NCBI GenBank assembly: GCA_029027825.1
Contig: CP093399.1
Span: 1,240,001 to 1,304,000 of the forward strand
Source of the DNA: Rs1 sp029027825
GTDB taxonomy: Bacteria; Pseudomonadota; Gammaproteobacteria; Pseudomonadales; Balneatricaceae
Direction: 5' to 3'
DNA: 64,000 nt
The notes below the pieces were generated by a model. It was not told the DNA's origin and ran no database searches. It worked only from the letters and a program-made list of their open reading frames with translations. The translations under genes were made by a program, and so were the position numbers. Shown one piece after another: positions 27,601 to 34,700 of this stretch. Positions within the stretch are counted from its first letter, which is position 1; each line of letters opens with the position of its first letter.

Positions 27601-29258
27601 CTCCAACAGCATCAGATGGAGACACTGATGCGTTGGCTAATACACCTCCTCAAACTAATGGTGATAATCCTGACCATGGTATTCAAGTAACAGAGGAGGC
27701 AACCTGGACGAATTTCTTAAATGCTAATCAGATAAACTCAATCGCATTTGGGATGGGGGACAACGTGTCAGGAACAGAACTAAACCCTATTGCTTATAAT
27801 GGTAGTAATCATAACAACGGCGATACAGATGCAGTCATTGTGGTTGATTTAAATCAATTGGAGCCTGTATTAGACGGTAGCATTGTTATTCCTCCGTACA
27901 CTGGTAACTTACTGGGAAGTGGTGGCTTTGGTGCCGATGGTGGTCATATTCAAGATGTCACCGTGAAAATGGATGTTAATGGAATCGATACCGTAGTCAA
28001 ATTTACTTACGATGCAGATGCCAATCAGATTACCAATGATGCAGGTCTTCCTGCTATATCTGGATCGCAGTTGGATGTGACTACCACAATCCCTGCCAAT
28101 TTCTCGTTAAATATGACTGATGGCAGTTACAGCTATAAATTAACGTCTGCCGGTACCGGTGCCGCTGATGATGCCTTCGGCTTTACACTAACCGACAATG
28201 ATGGTGATACATCAAGTGCCACAGTAACTATGCATATTGAAGCGCCTGTTGTGCCACTGGTTGGGCAGTCTATCGGTACTAACGTACTAATTATGTTAGA
28301 TGTTTCCGGCAGTATGGGATATGACTTTACCGATACCTCCTCACGCCTTGACGCGGCTAAATCTGCTTTAACTGATATGCTCAATAAATATGCCGAGCTT
28401 GGAGAAGTAAAAGTTCAGTTAGCGACCTTTAATTATAACCAGCAGCTGTTAAGTTCCACTTGGATGACCATTTCGGAAGCACTGAATAAGCTGAACGATA
28501 TTGGTGATCCTGATGGTGGTACTAGCTATGATGCTGCAGTAGAAGGTATGAAAGCGGCATTCGCCACGGATGGTAAATTGCTAAATGCGAAAAATGTATC
28601 TTACTTCCTATCCGATGGCGAGCCTCATTCATCGTATAGAATAGATGCAAATGAACAGAGTGCTTGGGAGGCATTTGTAGATACCAATAACATCAAATCC
28701 CATGCAGTGGCTATTGCTGATGATGCTGAAGTTCTGTACTTAGAACCTATCGCCTACGACGGTGAAGCAGGTGCTGAGCTAGCGGCCATCATGCCATCAT
28801 CGCTGGCAGAGTTGTCTGCTGAATTGGTGGGATCTGTGGTCGCACCTGGTCATATATACACAGGTACTGCTCTCGCTGATTTGATTGTCAGTGGTTTAGG
28901 TGAAGACTTCATGACCGGTAATGGCGGTGCTGATATCTTTGACTTTAACCTCGACAACTTTAACCCTAATGTCGTTGAAACCGATACTATTGAAGATTTC
29001 AATGTAGCTGAAGGTGACAAGCTTGATCTGTCTGATTTGCTCTCTGGTGAAAACGCCAGTAACCTCGACAATTACCTGAACTTTGAATCTCAAGGTGGCG
29101 ATACTTTGGTGCATATCAATAAGGATGGAAATTTCGGTAGCGGTGGTCAAGTCGATCAAACAATTCTTCTAAAAGGAGTGGATTTGATGAATGGTGGTTT
29201 AAATGATCAGCAAGTTATTAATGAGTTACTAAGTAATGGTAGCTTGATAATTGACTAA
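15621..29258 (+). CDS. Giant LapA-type biofilm adhesin (retention module, repeats, two vWFA domains, type I secretion signal)
   Basis: A surface adhesin of about 4,545 aa. Residues 1-110 match the LapA retention module (IGKVNSLVG, SIGDEIFDGEVVTA), which in known systems anchors the protein in the outer-membrane TolC-like pore. Two TAAG motifs at 112-115 and 117-120 match the site that the LapG protease cuts when c-di-GMP is low. Calx-beta-like repeats ending in DNDD follow. Three arrays are recently amplified: 143 aa x3 (about 426-855), 128 aa x3 (about 1377-1761) and 129 aa x14 (about 1893-3698). Two vWFA domains have MIDAS motifs DLSGSM (near 3880) and DVSGSM (near 4225). The C-terminus (about 4411-4545) has one RTX-like GLGEDFMTGNGGADIFDF and a T1SS target region. 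I prefer ATG 15621, behind AAAAGGTGA, over GTG 15612. No lapBCE, lapD or lapG gene is in the window. Confidence 0.93.
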   Translation: MAVIGKVNSLVGTAIATDANGNQRVLSIGDEIFDGEVVTASAGSKIELQMTTGDIVEIADGQAWTPTSETFSTADNVVIEDQVVSPSDLASLESIQQALLSGQDPTELGEATAAGATAAGSFGGADGDGGTSFVRTSRTGAEIDPSAGYNTIGTSANITGPVIHTQLFPQPLVSSITLAANATAGAVVEGNDLVFTITLDSIPVISVDFSFTIGGGTASVLDYTQLTFSNGVINNGDGTITVPEGVDSFTAALPTIDDSEDEFTETVPFTVGGVSVTGLILDNDEPVISIEATQAVAVEGVAGSLVEFTVSQDIPGVLTSTVLFRLNLDQISISDISEITYSDAFGNIVNVTDIADFLANGVLLTIPANSTVKPVVTITPVNDDTYEKSEAFSATISTPVNANLGTGTANAKIVDETTPGEPPEEGDKPTVNLVATHDTAVEGEVGSAVEFEVSQTNQSNFATSVQFKLDLDELEIADIASITYTDATGATITVTDIADFVANGVLLTIPANSTVKPVVTITPVNDDTYEKSEAFSATISTPVNADLGTSNANAKIVDETTPGEPPEEGDKPTVNLVATHDTAVEGEVGSAVEFEVSQTNQSNFATSVQFKLDLGELEIADIASITYTDATGATITVTDIADFVANGVALTIPANSTVKPVVTITPVNDDTYEKSEAFSATISTPVNANLGTGTANAKIVDETTPGEPPEEGDKPTVNLVATHDTAVEGEVGSVVEFEVSQTNQSNFATSVQFKLDLGELEIADIASITYTDATGATITVTDIADFVANGVALTIPANSTVKPVVTITPVNDDTYEKSEAFSATISTPVNANLGTGTANAKIVDETTPGEPPEEGDKPTVKIVATDDNAVEGSANNTIVFNVSQDNLSNFDTKVDVKLDLGSVETADIASISYVDSSGASIELTTAAQINAFVVSGAELLISSGSNTTAPIIIKIIDDDEAELQETLSMSISSAVNADVSATANSASGYIIDNDDTTLEINPAAANNNINVGEGDDAVFTVTIGKAAANSSITLTLADGTALDTDYFDSANAGVFQYSTDNGVNWSPITGAILVAAGNSTLLVKTDTIDDSNDESNELFSLNASLSSNGQVLTAIGTATIIDNDDASIDIVARDVFVVEGEDAVFEVSISGAAEHSTLTLTLADGTALDADYFDSANAGFFQYSTDDGTSWTTISGAIPIKEGDTALLVRTDTILDGESEPNETFSLKGVLSSLNVDYAAEGTATILDNTPTVKVGQADTGTGDVTVPEGTEAVFGIKIENAAAGSTLTLSMTSGTADIGVDFSTGTYEYRLAPTGNWTTVPNNGQIPVTTAGDSLYQVRTNTVSDNSLEGNENFTLSGSLTSGGQTVSDTAIGTITDGPVISVGPEVGTGDVSVPEGTDAVFSINVDNAEVGSTLALTLSSGTADLGVDFSTGTYQYRLGTTGNWETVPATGEISVSTAGSSTYYVRINTVSDGELEGSENFTLGASLSSGGQAVSDSALGIITDGPVISVGPEVGTGDVSVPEGTDAVFSINVDNAEVGSTLALTLSSGTADLGVDFSTGTYQYRLGTTGSWETVPATGEISVSTAGSSTYYVRINTVSDGELEGSENFTLGASLSSGGQAVSDSALGIITDGPVISVGPEVGTGDVSVPEGTDAVFSINVDNAEVGSTLALTLSSGTADLGVDFSTGTYQYRLGTTGSWETVPATGEISVSTAGSSTYYVRINTVSDNTAEGNENFTLSGSLTSGGQTVSDTAIGTITDGPVIKVGDPATATGDITVLEGADAVFGVKIENAAANSTLTLTLADGTALDVDYFADPLNGGKFDYSTDNGANWIPITGPILLSAANSSLLVRTDTIDDSIDENNELFSLNASLVSNGQTLTATGTATIIDNDDTTLEINPTAANNNINVGEGDDAVFTVTIGEAAEHSTITLTLADGTALDTDYFDSANAGVFQYSTDGVTWHNVTGAIPVAAGNSTLLVKTDTIDDSIDENNELFSLNASLVSNGQTLTATGTATIIDNDDTTLEINPTAANNNINVGEGDDAVFTVTIGEAAEHSTITLTLADGTALDTDYFDSANAGVFQYSTDGVTWHNVTGAIPVAAGNSTLLVKTDTIDDSIDENNELFSLNASLVSNGQTLTATGTATIIDNDDTTLEINPTAANNNINVGEGDDAVFTVTIGEAAEHSTITLTLADGTALDTDYFDSANAGVFQYSTDGVTWHNVTGAIPVAAGNSTLLVKTDTIDDSIDENNELFSLNASLVSNGQTLTATGTATIIDNDDTTLEINPTAANNNINVGEGDDAVFTVTIGEAAEHSSITLTLADGTALDTDYFDSANAGVFQYSTDGVTWHNVTGAIPVAAGNSTLLVKTDTIDDSIDENNELFSLNASLVSNGQTLTATGTATIIDNDDTTLEINPTAANNNINVGEGDDAVFTVTIGEAAEHSTITLTLADGTALDTDYFDSANAGVFQYSTDGVTWHNVTGAIPVAAGNSTLLVKTDTIDDSIDENNELFSLNASLVSNGQTLTATGTATIIDNDDTTLEINPTAANNNINVGEGDDAVFTVTIGEAAEHSTITLTLADGTALDTDYFDSANAGVFQYSTDGVTWHNVTGAIPVAAGNSTLLVKTDTIDDSIDENNELFSLNASLVSNGQTLTATGTATIIDNDDTTLEINPTAANNNINVGEGDDAVFTVTIGEAAEHSTITLTLADGTALDADYFDSANAGVFQYSTDGVTWHNVTGAIPVAAGNSTLLVKTDTIDDSIDENNELFSLNASLVSNGQTLTATGTATIIDNDDTTLEINPTAANNNINVGEGDDAVFTVTIGEAAEHSTITLTLADGTALDTDYFDSANAGVFQYSTDGVTWHNVTGAIPVAAGNSTLLVKTDTIDDSIDENNELFSLNASLVSNGQTLTATGTATIIDNDDTTLEINPTAANNNINVGEGDDAVFTVTIGEAAEHSTITLTLADGTALDADYFDSANAGVFQYSTDGVTWHNVTGAIPVAAGNSTLLVKTDTIDDSIDENNELFSLNASLVSNGQTLTATGTATIIDNDDTTLEINPTAANNNINVGEGDDAVFTVTIGEAAEHSTITLTLADGTALDADYFDSANAGVFQYSTDGVTWHNVTGAIPVAAGNSTLLVKTDTIDDSIDENNELFSLNASLVSNGQTLTATGTATIIDNDDTTLEINPTAANNNINVGEGDDAIFTVTIGEAAEHSTITLTLADGTALDTDYFDSANAGVFQYSTDGVTWHNVTGAIPVAAGNSTLLVKTDTIDDSIDENNELFSLNASLVSNGQTLTATGTATIIDNDDTTLEINPTAANNNINVGEGDDAIFTVTIGEAAEHSTITLTLADGTALDTDYFDSANAGVFQYSTDGVTWHNVTGAIPVAAGNSTLFVKTDTIDDSIDENNELFSLNASLVSNGQTLTATGTATIIDNDDTTLEINPTAANNNINVGEGDDAVFTVTIGEAAEHSSITLTLADGTALDTDYFDSANAGVFQYSTDGVTWHNVTGAIPVAAGNSTLLVKTDTIDDSIDENNELFSLNASLVSNGQTLTATGTATIIDNDDTTLEINPTAANNNINVGEGDDAVFTVTIGEAAEHSTITLTLADGTALDTDYFDSANAGVFQYSTDGVTWHNVTGAIPVAAGNSTLLVKTDTIDDSIDENNELFSLNASLVSNGQTLTATGTATIIDNDDSPHNLTGTNAVVSEEGLTDGIKDSDGNPVDATDSVSATGTLSFVDVGEINGDNFNFALTGPDGISSGGEDVVWQWDANTGVLTGTTETSNEIVATVTLGTVTSANGQHSVGYTVQLVGPLDHEQGQQENILELNFGYSVNDGANQSQTANFVVKVEDDMPSAVDSVQSITVPSVNTNLMIALDLSGSMRVDSGVGDLTRLELALQSLESLVQKYDDLGDVRVRIVTFATTADKQGDVWVTAEDALNYLESLKDHYSNGWTNYDAALSVMQDAFDDNGALSNAQNVSYFVSDGAPTASDGDTDALANTPPQTNGDNPDHGIQVTEEATWTNFLNANQINSIAFGMGDNVSGTELNPIAYNGSNHNNGDTDAVIVVDLNQLEPVLDGSIVIPPYTGNLLGSGGFGADGGHIQDVTVKMDVNGIDTVVKFTYDADANQITNDAGLPAISGSQLDVTTTIPANFSLNMTDGSYSYKLTSAGTGAADDAFGFTLTDNDGDTSSATVTMHIEAPVVPLVGQSIGTNVLIMLDVSGSMGYDFTDTSSRLDAAKSALTDMLNKYAELGEVKVQLATFNYNQQLLSSTWMTISEALNKLNDIGDPDGGTSYDAAVEGMKAAFATDGKLLNAKNVSYFLSDGEPHSSYRIDANEQSAWEAFVDTNNIKSHAVAIADDAEVLYLEPIAYDGEAGAELAAIMPSSLAELSAELVGSVVAPGHIYTGTALADLIVSGLGEDFMTGNGGADIFDFNLDNFNPNVVETDTIEDFNVAEGDKLDLSDLLSGENASNLDNYLNFESQGGDTLVHINKDGNFGSGGQVDQTILLKGVDLMNGGLNDQQVINELLSNGSLIID
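16899..18185 (+). repeat. Tandem array A in the adhesin gene: three copies of 429 bp
   Basis: The sequence GATAAGCCAACGGTTAATTT recurs at 16899, 17328 and 17757, and the boundary recurs at 18186, a constant period of 429 bp (143 codons). Copies are near-identical at DNA level. Related but diverged units lie on both sides (about 16480-16898 and 18186-18600). Each unit ends in a linker TTPGEPPEEGDKPTV. Confidence 0.93.
19752..20903 (+). repeat. Tandem array B in the adhesin gene: three copies of 384 bp
   Basis: GATGGTCCTGTGATCAGTGT recurs at 19752, 20136 and 20520, and a variant boundary is at 20904, giving a period of 384 bp (128 codons). A diverged relative precedes it from about 19370. The unit differs from arrays A and C in length and sequence, so it was amplified independently. 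Confidence 0.92.
21300..26715 (+). repeat. Tandem array C in the adhesin gene: fourteen copies of 387 bp
   Basis: The unit begins near ACGACCTTAGAGATCAACCC and repeats with an exact 387-bp (129-codon) period about fourteen times, ending where GATAACGATGACTCTCCGC breaks the pattern. Most differences are synonymous; a few change residues (for example Asp-Thr-Asp versus Asp-Ala-Asp before YFDSAN, and DDAVFTV versus DDAIFTV). The copies also vary in blocks, as expected from gene conversion and unequal exchange. A degenerate relative is at 18600-18990. Confidence 0.94.
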
Positions 29259-29290
29259 GATTGCTCTAGTTGGGTAAAGTAAGTTAGGAA

Positions 29291-29320
29291 AAGCCTCGAT
29301 TAATATCGAGGCTTTTTTTT
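29291..29320 (+). terminator. Rho-independent terminator after the adhesin gene
   Basis: A 9-bp stem, AAGCCTCGA/TCGAGGCTT, with a 6-nt loop is followed by an unbroken T-run. It lies 33 bp after the adhesin stop. The remaining 29321-29570 is AT-rich, without genes, and should hold the promoter of the mks operon. Confidence 0.92.
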
Positions 29321-29570
29321 GTCAAAAAAATAAAATCAGAGATAATTATATATTCTTTGTACAATTGTTATTTTCGAACCAAGCTAATCGAGAGTAAATG
29401 TGGAATTAATCTAACTATGCCCCGTTAAAGCCTTTTTTGTCGTCTAAGACTAAGCTAAAATCCTCTGTTATATTTTGCCCAGAATAATAAAACCTCGATT
29501 ATAAACGATGGTTTTGCGGCTCAGTGGCATAACACAAGACAATACCCCTAACTTTGTAACTAGGTGATCG

Positions 29571-30989
29571 ATGCTTTTTAATAAGCTTCCAGAAGACCTT
29601 TTTGTTCCATTTTCCGGACAAAATAGGCATATATACCAAACGGTGCTCATCGAATTGGCAGATCTTTTTTTCGATGAAGATTTAATAGAGCCTTTTATCG
29701 CCAAAGATTTGGTGCGTTCCACGATTGAAAACGCCGTGGTCCGTATTGGTTTGAGAAAATGGCAAAGAGAAGCAGAAGACACTGAAGACGATTATCAGCC
29801 GCCGCGTTCAACGGCTGAATATGCGAATCGAATCTACCGTCGATTAGTGTCGACAGGATGGTTGGAAGAAGAGCAGCAAATATACAAAAGTTATGTGTTA
29901 ATGGCGCCTTCCAATAGCTATTTACTCCGCTCATTAGTGGCGATTGCTAAAATGGAAAAGCGCTCGTACGGTGGTGCAGTGCTCAATGTGCTGAGTTCTT
30001 TAGAGGCGGCGATTAACGATCCTGAAGGGCGTGGCATTACGCTGCAAGAAGCCGCCCAATCTTCCGCTGAGTTCAGTGCGCATTTGACTGATATGTTGCT
30101 CGGTTTGCGAGAGCTTAAAATAAGTTTAGCGCAATCGACTAGTCCGCAGGAAATAGTTCGACAGTTTTTCGATACCTTTGTCGAACAAATTTTGGTGTCT
30201 GATTACAAGACATTAAAAACCAAAAACAACCCCTTTCGTTTTCGTCGACAAATCATCTCACTGTTGCGAGATTTACAGTTTGATCCGATTAAGCTGGAAA
30301 AGCTAATCAACCACTATCAGTTACAGTTTGAGAATGATTACCTAGACGCTGAAGCGATGGTACACACTCATATCAACCGCATCATCCGTATTTTTGACTC
30401 GGTCGATAAACGCTTAGACAGTATCGACGACTTTAGATACAAATTGGAAAAACGGGTAGCTGACACTATTCGCTATATGGATAAGACCTCGCCGGGAATG
30501 GCTTCCAGACTATCTCGTTTAATCAGTGCCGTGGCTAAAAATCCTCTTTTACTCGATCAACAGCCAATCACCCAGCTAGAAAACAGCGGCTTTTTATCAC
30601 CGAGTAGTATTAGATCGCCAATCAGGCGAAAAATTCAGGTGGCTCCAAGAGTTATCCATCAGCAAATAATTGACCCTAAAGTACTCGAACTTCGCGAGTT
30701 ATTTAAAAGCTACAAAGAGCGACGAGAAGTACGTGTTGATCGCATCGAAAACTATCTGCACAAGCACTTAAGCTCGGGAAATAGCTTGTCCGCTGAACAA
30801 TTTTCAATAGAGAGTATCGAAGATTATATTTGTTTTAGTTATATTCGACATTTAGCTTCTCTGGGAAAGAGAGGCAAGGCTACACACGAAAAATACCAGA
30901 TTGAATTTAAAGACAATTACACTGAGGTAGACGACATGGTTGTATGTCGAGATTTTACCATCCACTCTACCAAACAAGGATCTAAATAA
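29571..30989 (+). CDS. mksF: MksF / JetA-like kleisin subunit of an SMC-like condensin
   Basis: A 472-aa protein of the MksF/JetA family, the kleisin-type partner in MukBEF-like complexes that bridge the SMC heads. It is largely helical and charged, with an N-terminal winged-helix-like part (LIEPFIAKDLVRSTIENAVV) and a family-typical YANRIYRRLVSTGWLEEEQQ segment. Identification rests on this pattern and on the operon order F-E-B. AGGTGA precedes the ATG at proper distance. The stop and the next start overlap as TAATG, indicating coupled translation with mksE. The family occurs both in chromosomal condensins and in Wadjet anti-plasmid systems. Confidence 0.82.
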   Translation: MLFNKLPEDLFVPFSGQNRHIYQTVLIELADLFFDEDLIEPFIAKDLVRSTIENAVVRIGLRKWQREAEDTEDDYQPPRSTAEYANRIYRRLVSTGWLEEEQQIYKSYVLMAPSNSYLLRSLVAIAKMEKRSYGGAVLNVLSSLEAAINDPEGRGITLQEAAQSSAEFSAHLTDMLLGLRELKISLAQSTSPQEIVRQFFDTFVEQILVSDYKTLKTKNNPFRFRRQIISLLRDLQFDPIKLEKLINHYQLQFENDYLDAEAMVHTHINRIIRIFDSVDKRLDSIDDFRYKLEKRVADTIRYMDKTSPGMASRLSRLISAVAKNPLLLDQQPITQLENSGFLSPSSIRSPIRRKIQVAPRVIHQQIIDPKVLELRELFKSYKERREVRVDRIENYLHKHLSSGNSLSAEQFSIESIEDYICFSYIRHLASLGKRGKATHEKYQIEFKDNYTEVDDMVVCRDFTIHSTKQGSK

Positions 30990-31732
30990 TGCTGAGCGAT
31001 CTCCAAAAATATATCAATCGCAGTGATAAGTATCAAGAGCAAGACTTTATTCGCGCAGCAAACTTATTGATGACCAATCAGTTTATTCACGCTGATCGTA
31101 GCTCGCATCGCGAGAGCTATTTTTTAATATCCTCACATATAGAATATTTTGAAAATTTATTTTCTGCACTTGGCTGGTCATTTGTTTACCAGCCGGATGA
31201 AGCGTACCTAGGAATCCTGCCACAGGGAGATGAGCGCAATTTAAAATTGAAACTAGATGAATCGCTAATCTTGTTATGCCTGCGTCAAATGTACGAGCAA
31301 AAGCTAGAAAACTTTGAGATCGAAAGTGGTAAAGCTTTCACTAACTCTGACGAGCTTTTAAGTTTATTTGAAACATTGACCGGTAAAGATCTGCCCAATG
31401 AAACGCGCACTAAAGAGCTGATCTCACTGTTTGCCAAGCACGGCTTAATCGAGAGAGGGAAAGTCGAAGAGGGCAATGCTAAAAACATACTGTTTAGTAT
31501 TTTGCCAACTATTCGCCAAGTAGTAGTGGAAGATCATATTAAGCAAATTGAATTGCTTTGCGATCCTGAGCACAGCAGAGACGCGCTAAGTGCAGAGGAA
31601 GAGGAGCTTGCAGAATTAGAAGATACTGAGCAAGTGGGTGCTCAACACAGTGCGACAGCCAGCGAGGATGGCCACTCGGTTAATAGCAGTGTAGATAGCA
31701 ATAGTATGGAGAGTAAGAATGAAACAGCTTAA
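30989..31732 (+). CDS. mksE: MksE / JetB-like condensin accessory subunit (DUF4194)
   Basis: A 247-aa protein between the kleisin and SMC genes. Residues about 1-190 fit the MksE/JetB pattern of small winged-helix accessory subunits (LMTNQFIHADRSSHRESYFL, KLDESLILLCLRQMYEQ). The C-terminal 45 residues are acidic and Ser-rich, probably a flexible tail. It overlaps mksF by one base and mksB by 14 bases, so the three subunits are almost certainly made together. Confidence 0.8.
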   Translation: MLSDLQKYINRSDKYQEQDFIRAANLLMTNQFIHADRSSHRESYFLISSHIEYFENLFSALGWSFVYQPDEAYLGILPQGDERNLKLKLDESLILLCLRQMYEQKLENFEIESGKAFTNSDELLSLFETLTGKDLPNETRTKELISLFAKHGLIERGKVEEGNAKNILFSILPTIRQVVVEDHIKQIELLCDPEHSRDALSAEEEELAELEDTEQVGAQHSATASEDGHSVNSSVDSNSMESKNETA

Positions 31733-34700
31733 TCGTATAGTCCTCGTTAACTGGTATGTATTAGGCGCTGTGGAAATTCCGATTAAAGGGAATGTTGCGA
31801 TCGTCGGTCCCAATGGCTCCGGAAAATCATCACTGTTAGATGCTATTCAAACCGTATTGCTGGGGGGGAATAAACGCCATTTAAGTTTTAACGCATCCGC
31901 AGGGAAAAAAAGTGAGCGTTCATTGCGCACCTATTGTTTAGGTTTTATGGATGATGGCGGCAAGCAAGGCAGTGCACGAGAAGATTCTGTCTCTTATTTA
32001 GCACTGAGTTTTTTTGATACAGAAACTGCCACCGAAACTTGTGTGGGCATAGCGATTAATGCCAATACCGCATCTCCAGATGAGGAAATACTAGGCCGCT
32101 TTATCATCCCAAACTTCTCTGTGCAGTTAGATGACTTTACATTGAAGAATGGCGCGGGACGTCTACCAAAAGACTGGGATCAAGTGAAGCAAGAGCTGTT
32201 TAAACAAGCTCCAGAAATGATCTTAGAAAAAAGAGCCAGCCGTTTTGTTAAAGAACTAATGCTGCATTTATCGGAAGATAGCACTAGACCAAATGATGAA
32301 GAAAAATTCATTAAGAACTTTAAAAATGCGCTGCGTTTCGTACCTATCGATAGTCCGACCCGTTTTATTCGCGAATTTGTGCTCGAAGAAAAAATTGTGC
32401 ATGTCGGAGCGTTTCGTAAATCCCTTGAAGAATACCGAGCGATGGAGGATAAAACGGCGGAAGTGTCGAGTAGAATTGAGCAGCTGACAAAAGTACAGGA
32501 ACAGTGTTCAGGGATTAAGCGCAATGTAAAAAATGCCGTCGAGTATGAGTGGGTAGTGCATGAAACTCGTTTCGAAAATGCCGATTTGAAAAAAGAGGGT
32601 GCGGCTGAGCGTATCGAGACTAACCAGGCCAAAGAAGTTGACTTACAAAGTGAATTGGAAAAGCACTCTGGTGATTTAAATACTTTAATGCAAGATCTCG
32701 CCAATGCGAGGGCGCAATTGAATAACACCAATTCCGCGCACCAAATAAAAGCACTAGAATCAAACATTGCGGCGCAGCTTCATGAAGAAGGAGTCGTGAA
32801 AGATCAAATCCAAAATAGCTATAACTTACTGAGAACCACCGTCGGTTTTGCAGATCATGCTGAATTACTACCTGAAAAATTTGTCCCTTTAGTCAATAAA
32901 TGCGTCACTCTTTGGCGCAGTGGGGAAGACATGTTAGCCAGCAGTTGGCCTGCTGAACCGGTGGAGGTTGATAGTACTTTAGCTGAGCTTAAGGGGCAGG
33001 TAGACACTGTCAGACGTGATATCGGCAGGAAGTTCGAAGAATCAGTGATTCGTATCAATGAGTTGCGCAGCAAGATTCAGAATCAAAAAGGTCAGGTAGA
33101 GCAGCTCAAGCAAGGCAAAGCTCCGGTTCGCCATAATACTCGCGAGTTAATGGCACTGCTAGCTGATTATGGAATTGAGTCTACTCCAGTGTGTGAAATG
33201 GTCGATATTAATGATGATAAATGGCGAATTGCAATTGAGTCGTTTTTAGGCGCGAGGCGTGAGGCGCTGATCGTTGATGCCGAACATGTGAAGGAGGCCA
33301 TAACCCTCTATCGCCGTAAAGGTCGTCACTTAAAAGGCTGTCGTATCATTAACACCACCCGCTCAAGAGATTGGCTCAATCGCCATAAGCCCAACTCACT
33401 TGTGCATTTTATCGATACCGATAATGAGCATGCGCAGGCTTATATGAACCGCGCATTGGGTGGGGTGATCGCTGTTGAAACTGAAACGGAGCTGTTAAAG
33501 CAAGAGCGTGCGTTGACCTACGACTGCATGCTGCAAACCGAAGGATCTACCACCTCGATTCATGAGCAGACACCGATTATGGGGGTTCGACGTCGCGGAG
33601 ATCAACTAGCAGTGCAAGGCAAGCAAGTGGACGCTATGGTTGCTGAATTCACCAGTTTGGGGCAGCGCCATCAAACATTAGAGAAGCTGCGCGATAATTT
33701 AATTAATTTGACGACCAGTTTGGTAGGTTCCCATGAAAGCACCTTTGAATTGGTCAATCAGCGCACCCAGCTGGCCAAGGAAATAGCCGGTCATCGTCAG
33801 GCGATAGAAGATTTGCGGAATCATGACGACAGCGGTATTCAAGCCAATATAGTGCGCTTGGCTGAGGAGCAAAAAGTCGCCGAGCAACAGCATCAACAGA
33901 TAATGGATCACTTGCAAAAAGCACGGACCGCAATGATTAAAGATAATGCGGCGCTTGAAGTACTTGATCAAGAAATTCAAGAGCACGTACAAGCGCGAGC
34001 GGTGTGTGAAGACAAAGCGGTATTCGACCCGCAAGCGGCGCAAGAAAAACGCGATTACCTCGATGAAAGTTGCACTGGCGAATTAGCCCGTATTATTTTT
34101 GAAGCGGCTAAAAAAGCGCAGTCAGAATTACAGTTGCACGAGAAGAAAAAGTACTCGGTACGCGACGCAGTTGCAGAGTACAAAGCACTGTACCACGGCG
34201 GTGGTTTATCTCATCAAGGATTAGATAAAATTAGTCCTAATTCTTCACACGAAGAGTTGGAAAGCTACGTTACTGAAACCTTAACGGCCCTGGTCGATAC
34301 TGAGTTAGCCCAGTATAAAGAAAGAGCTGAAAGTGCGCGCAAAGAAGCCGAAGCGGCCTTTAGATCGGATTTTGTGGCGCACTTAAATGATCAAATCAAT
34401 CAGATAAAAGACTTGATTCGCGAGTTGAATCAGCACCTTAAAAACCGTCCATTCCACAAAGAAATGTACAGTTTTGAAATGACTCCCAACCCTGAATTGA
34501 AAGATATTCTTGAATTAGTCGAAGCCTACACCCGTATTGATCAAGCCAATGTAGGTACTTTATTTGATATTAGTTACGATCCAGACAAGCCGTATAAGAA
34601 CGCTTTAGAAAAAATTCACGAGGTGCTTAAAAGTGAAGGCGAGAGTAGTTTGTTACAAGACTACCGCAACTTCTATAACTTCGAACTAGTGATTAAGGAT

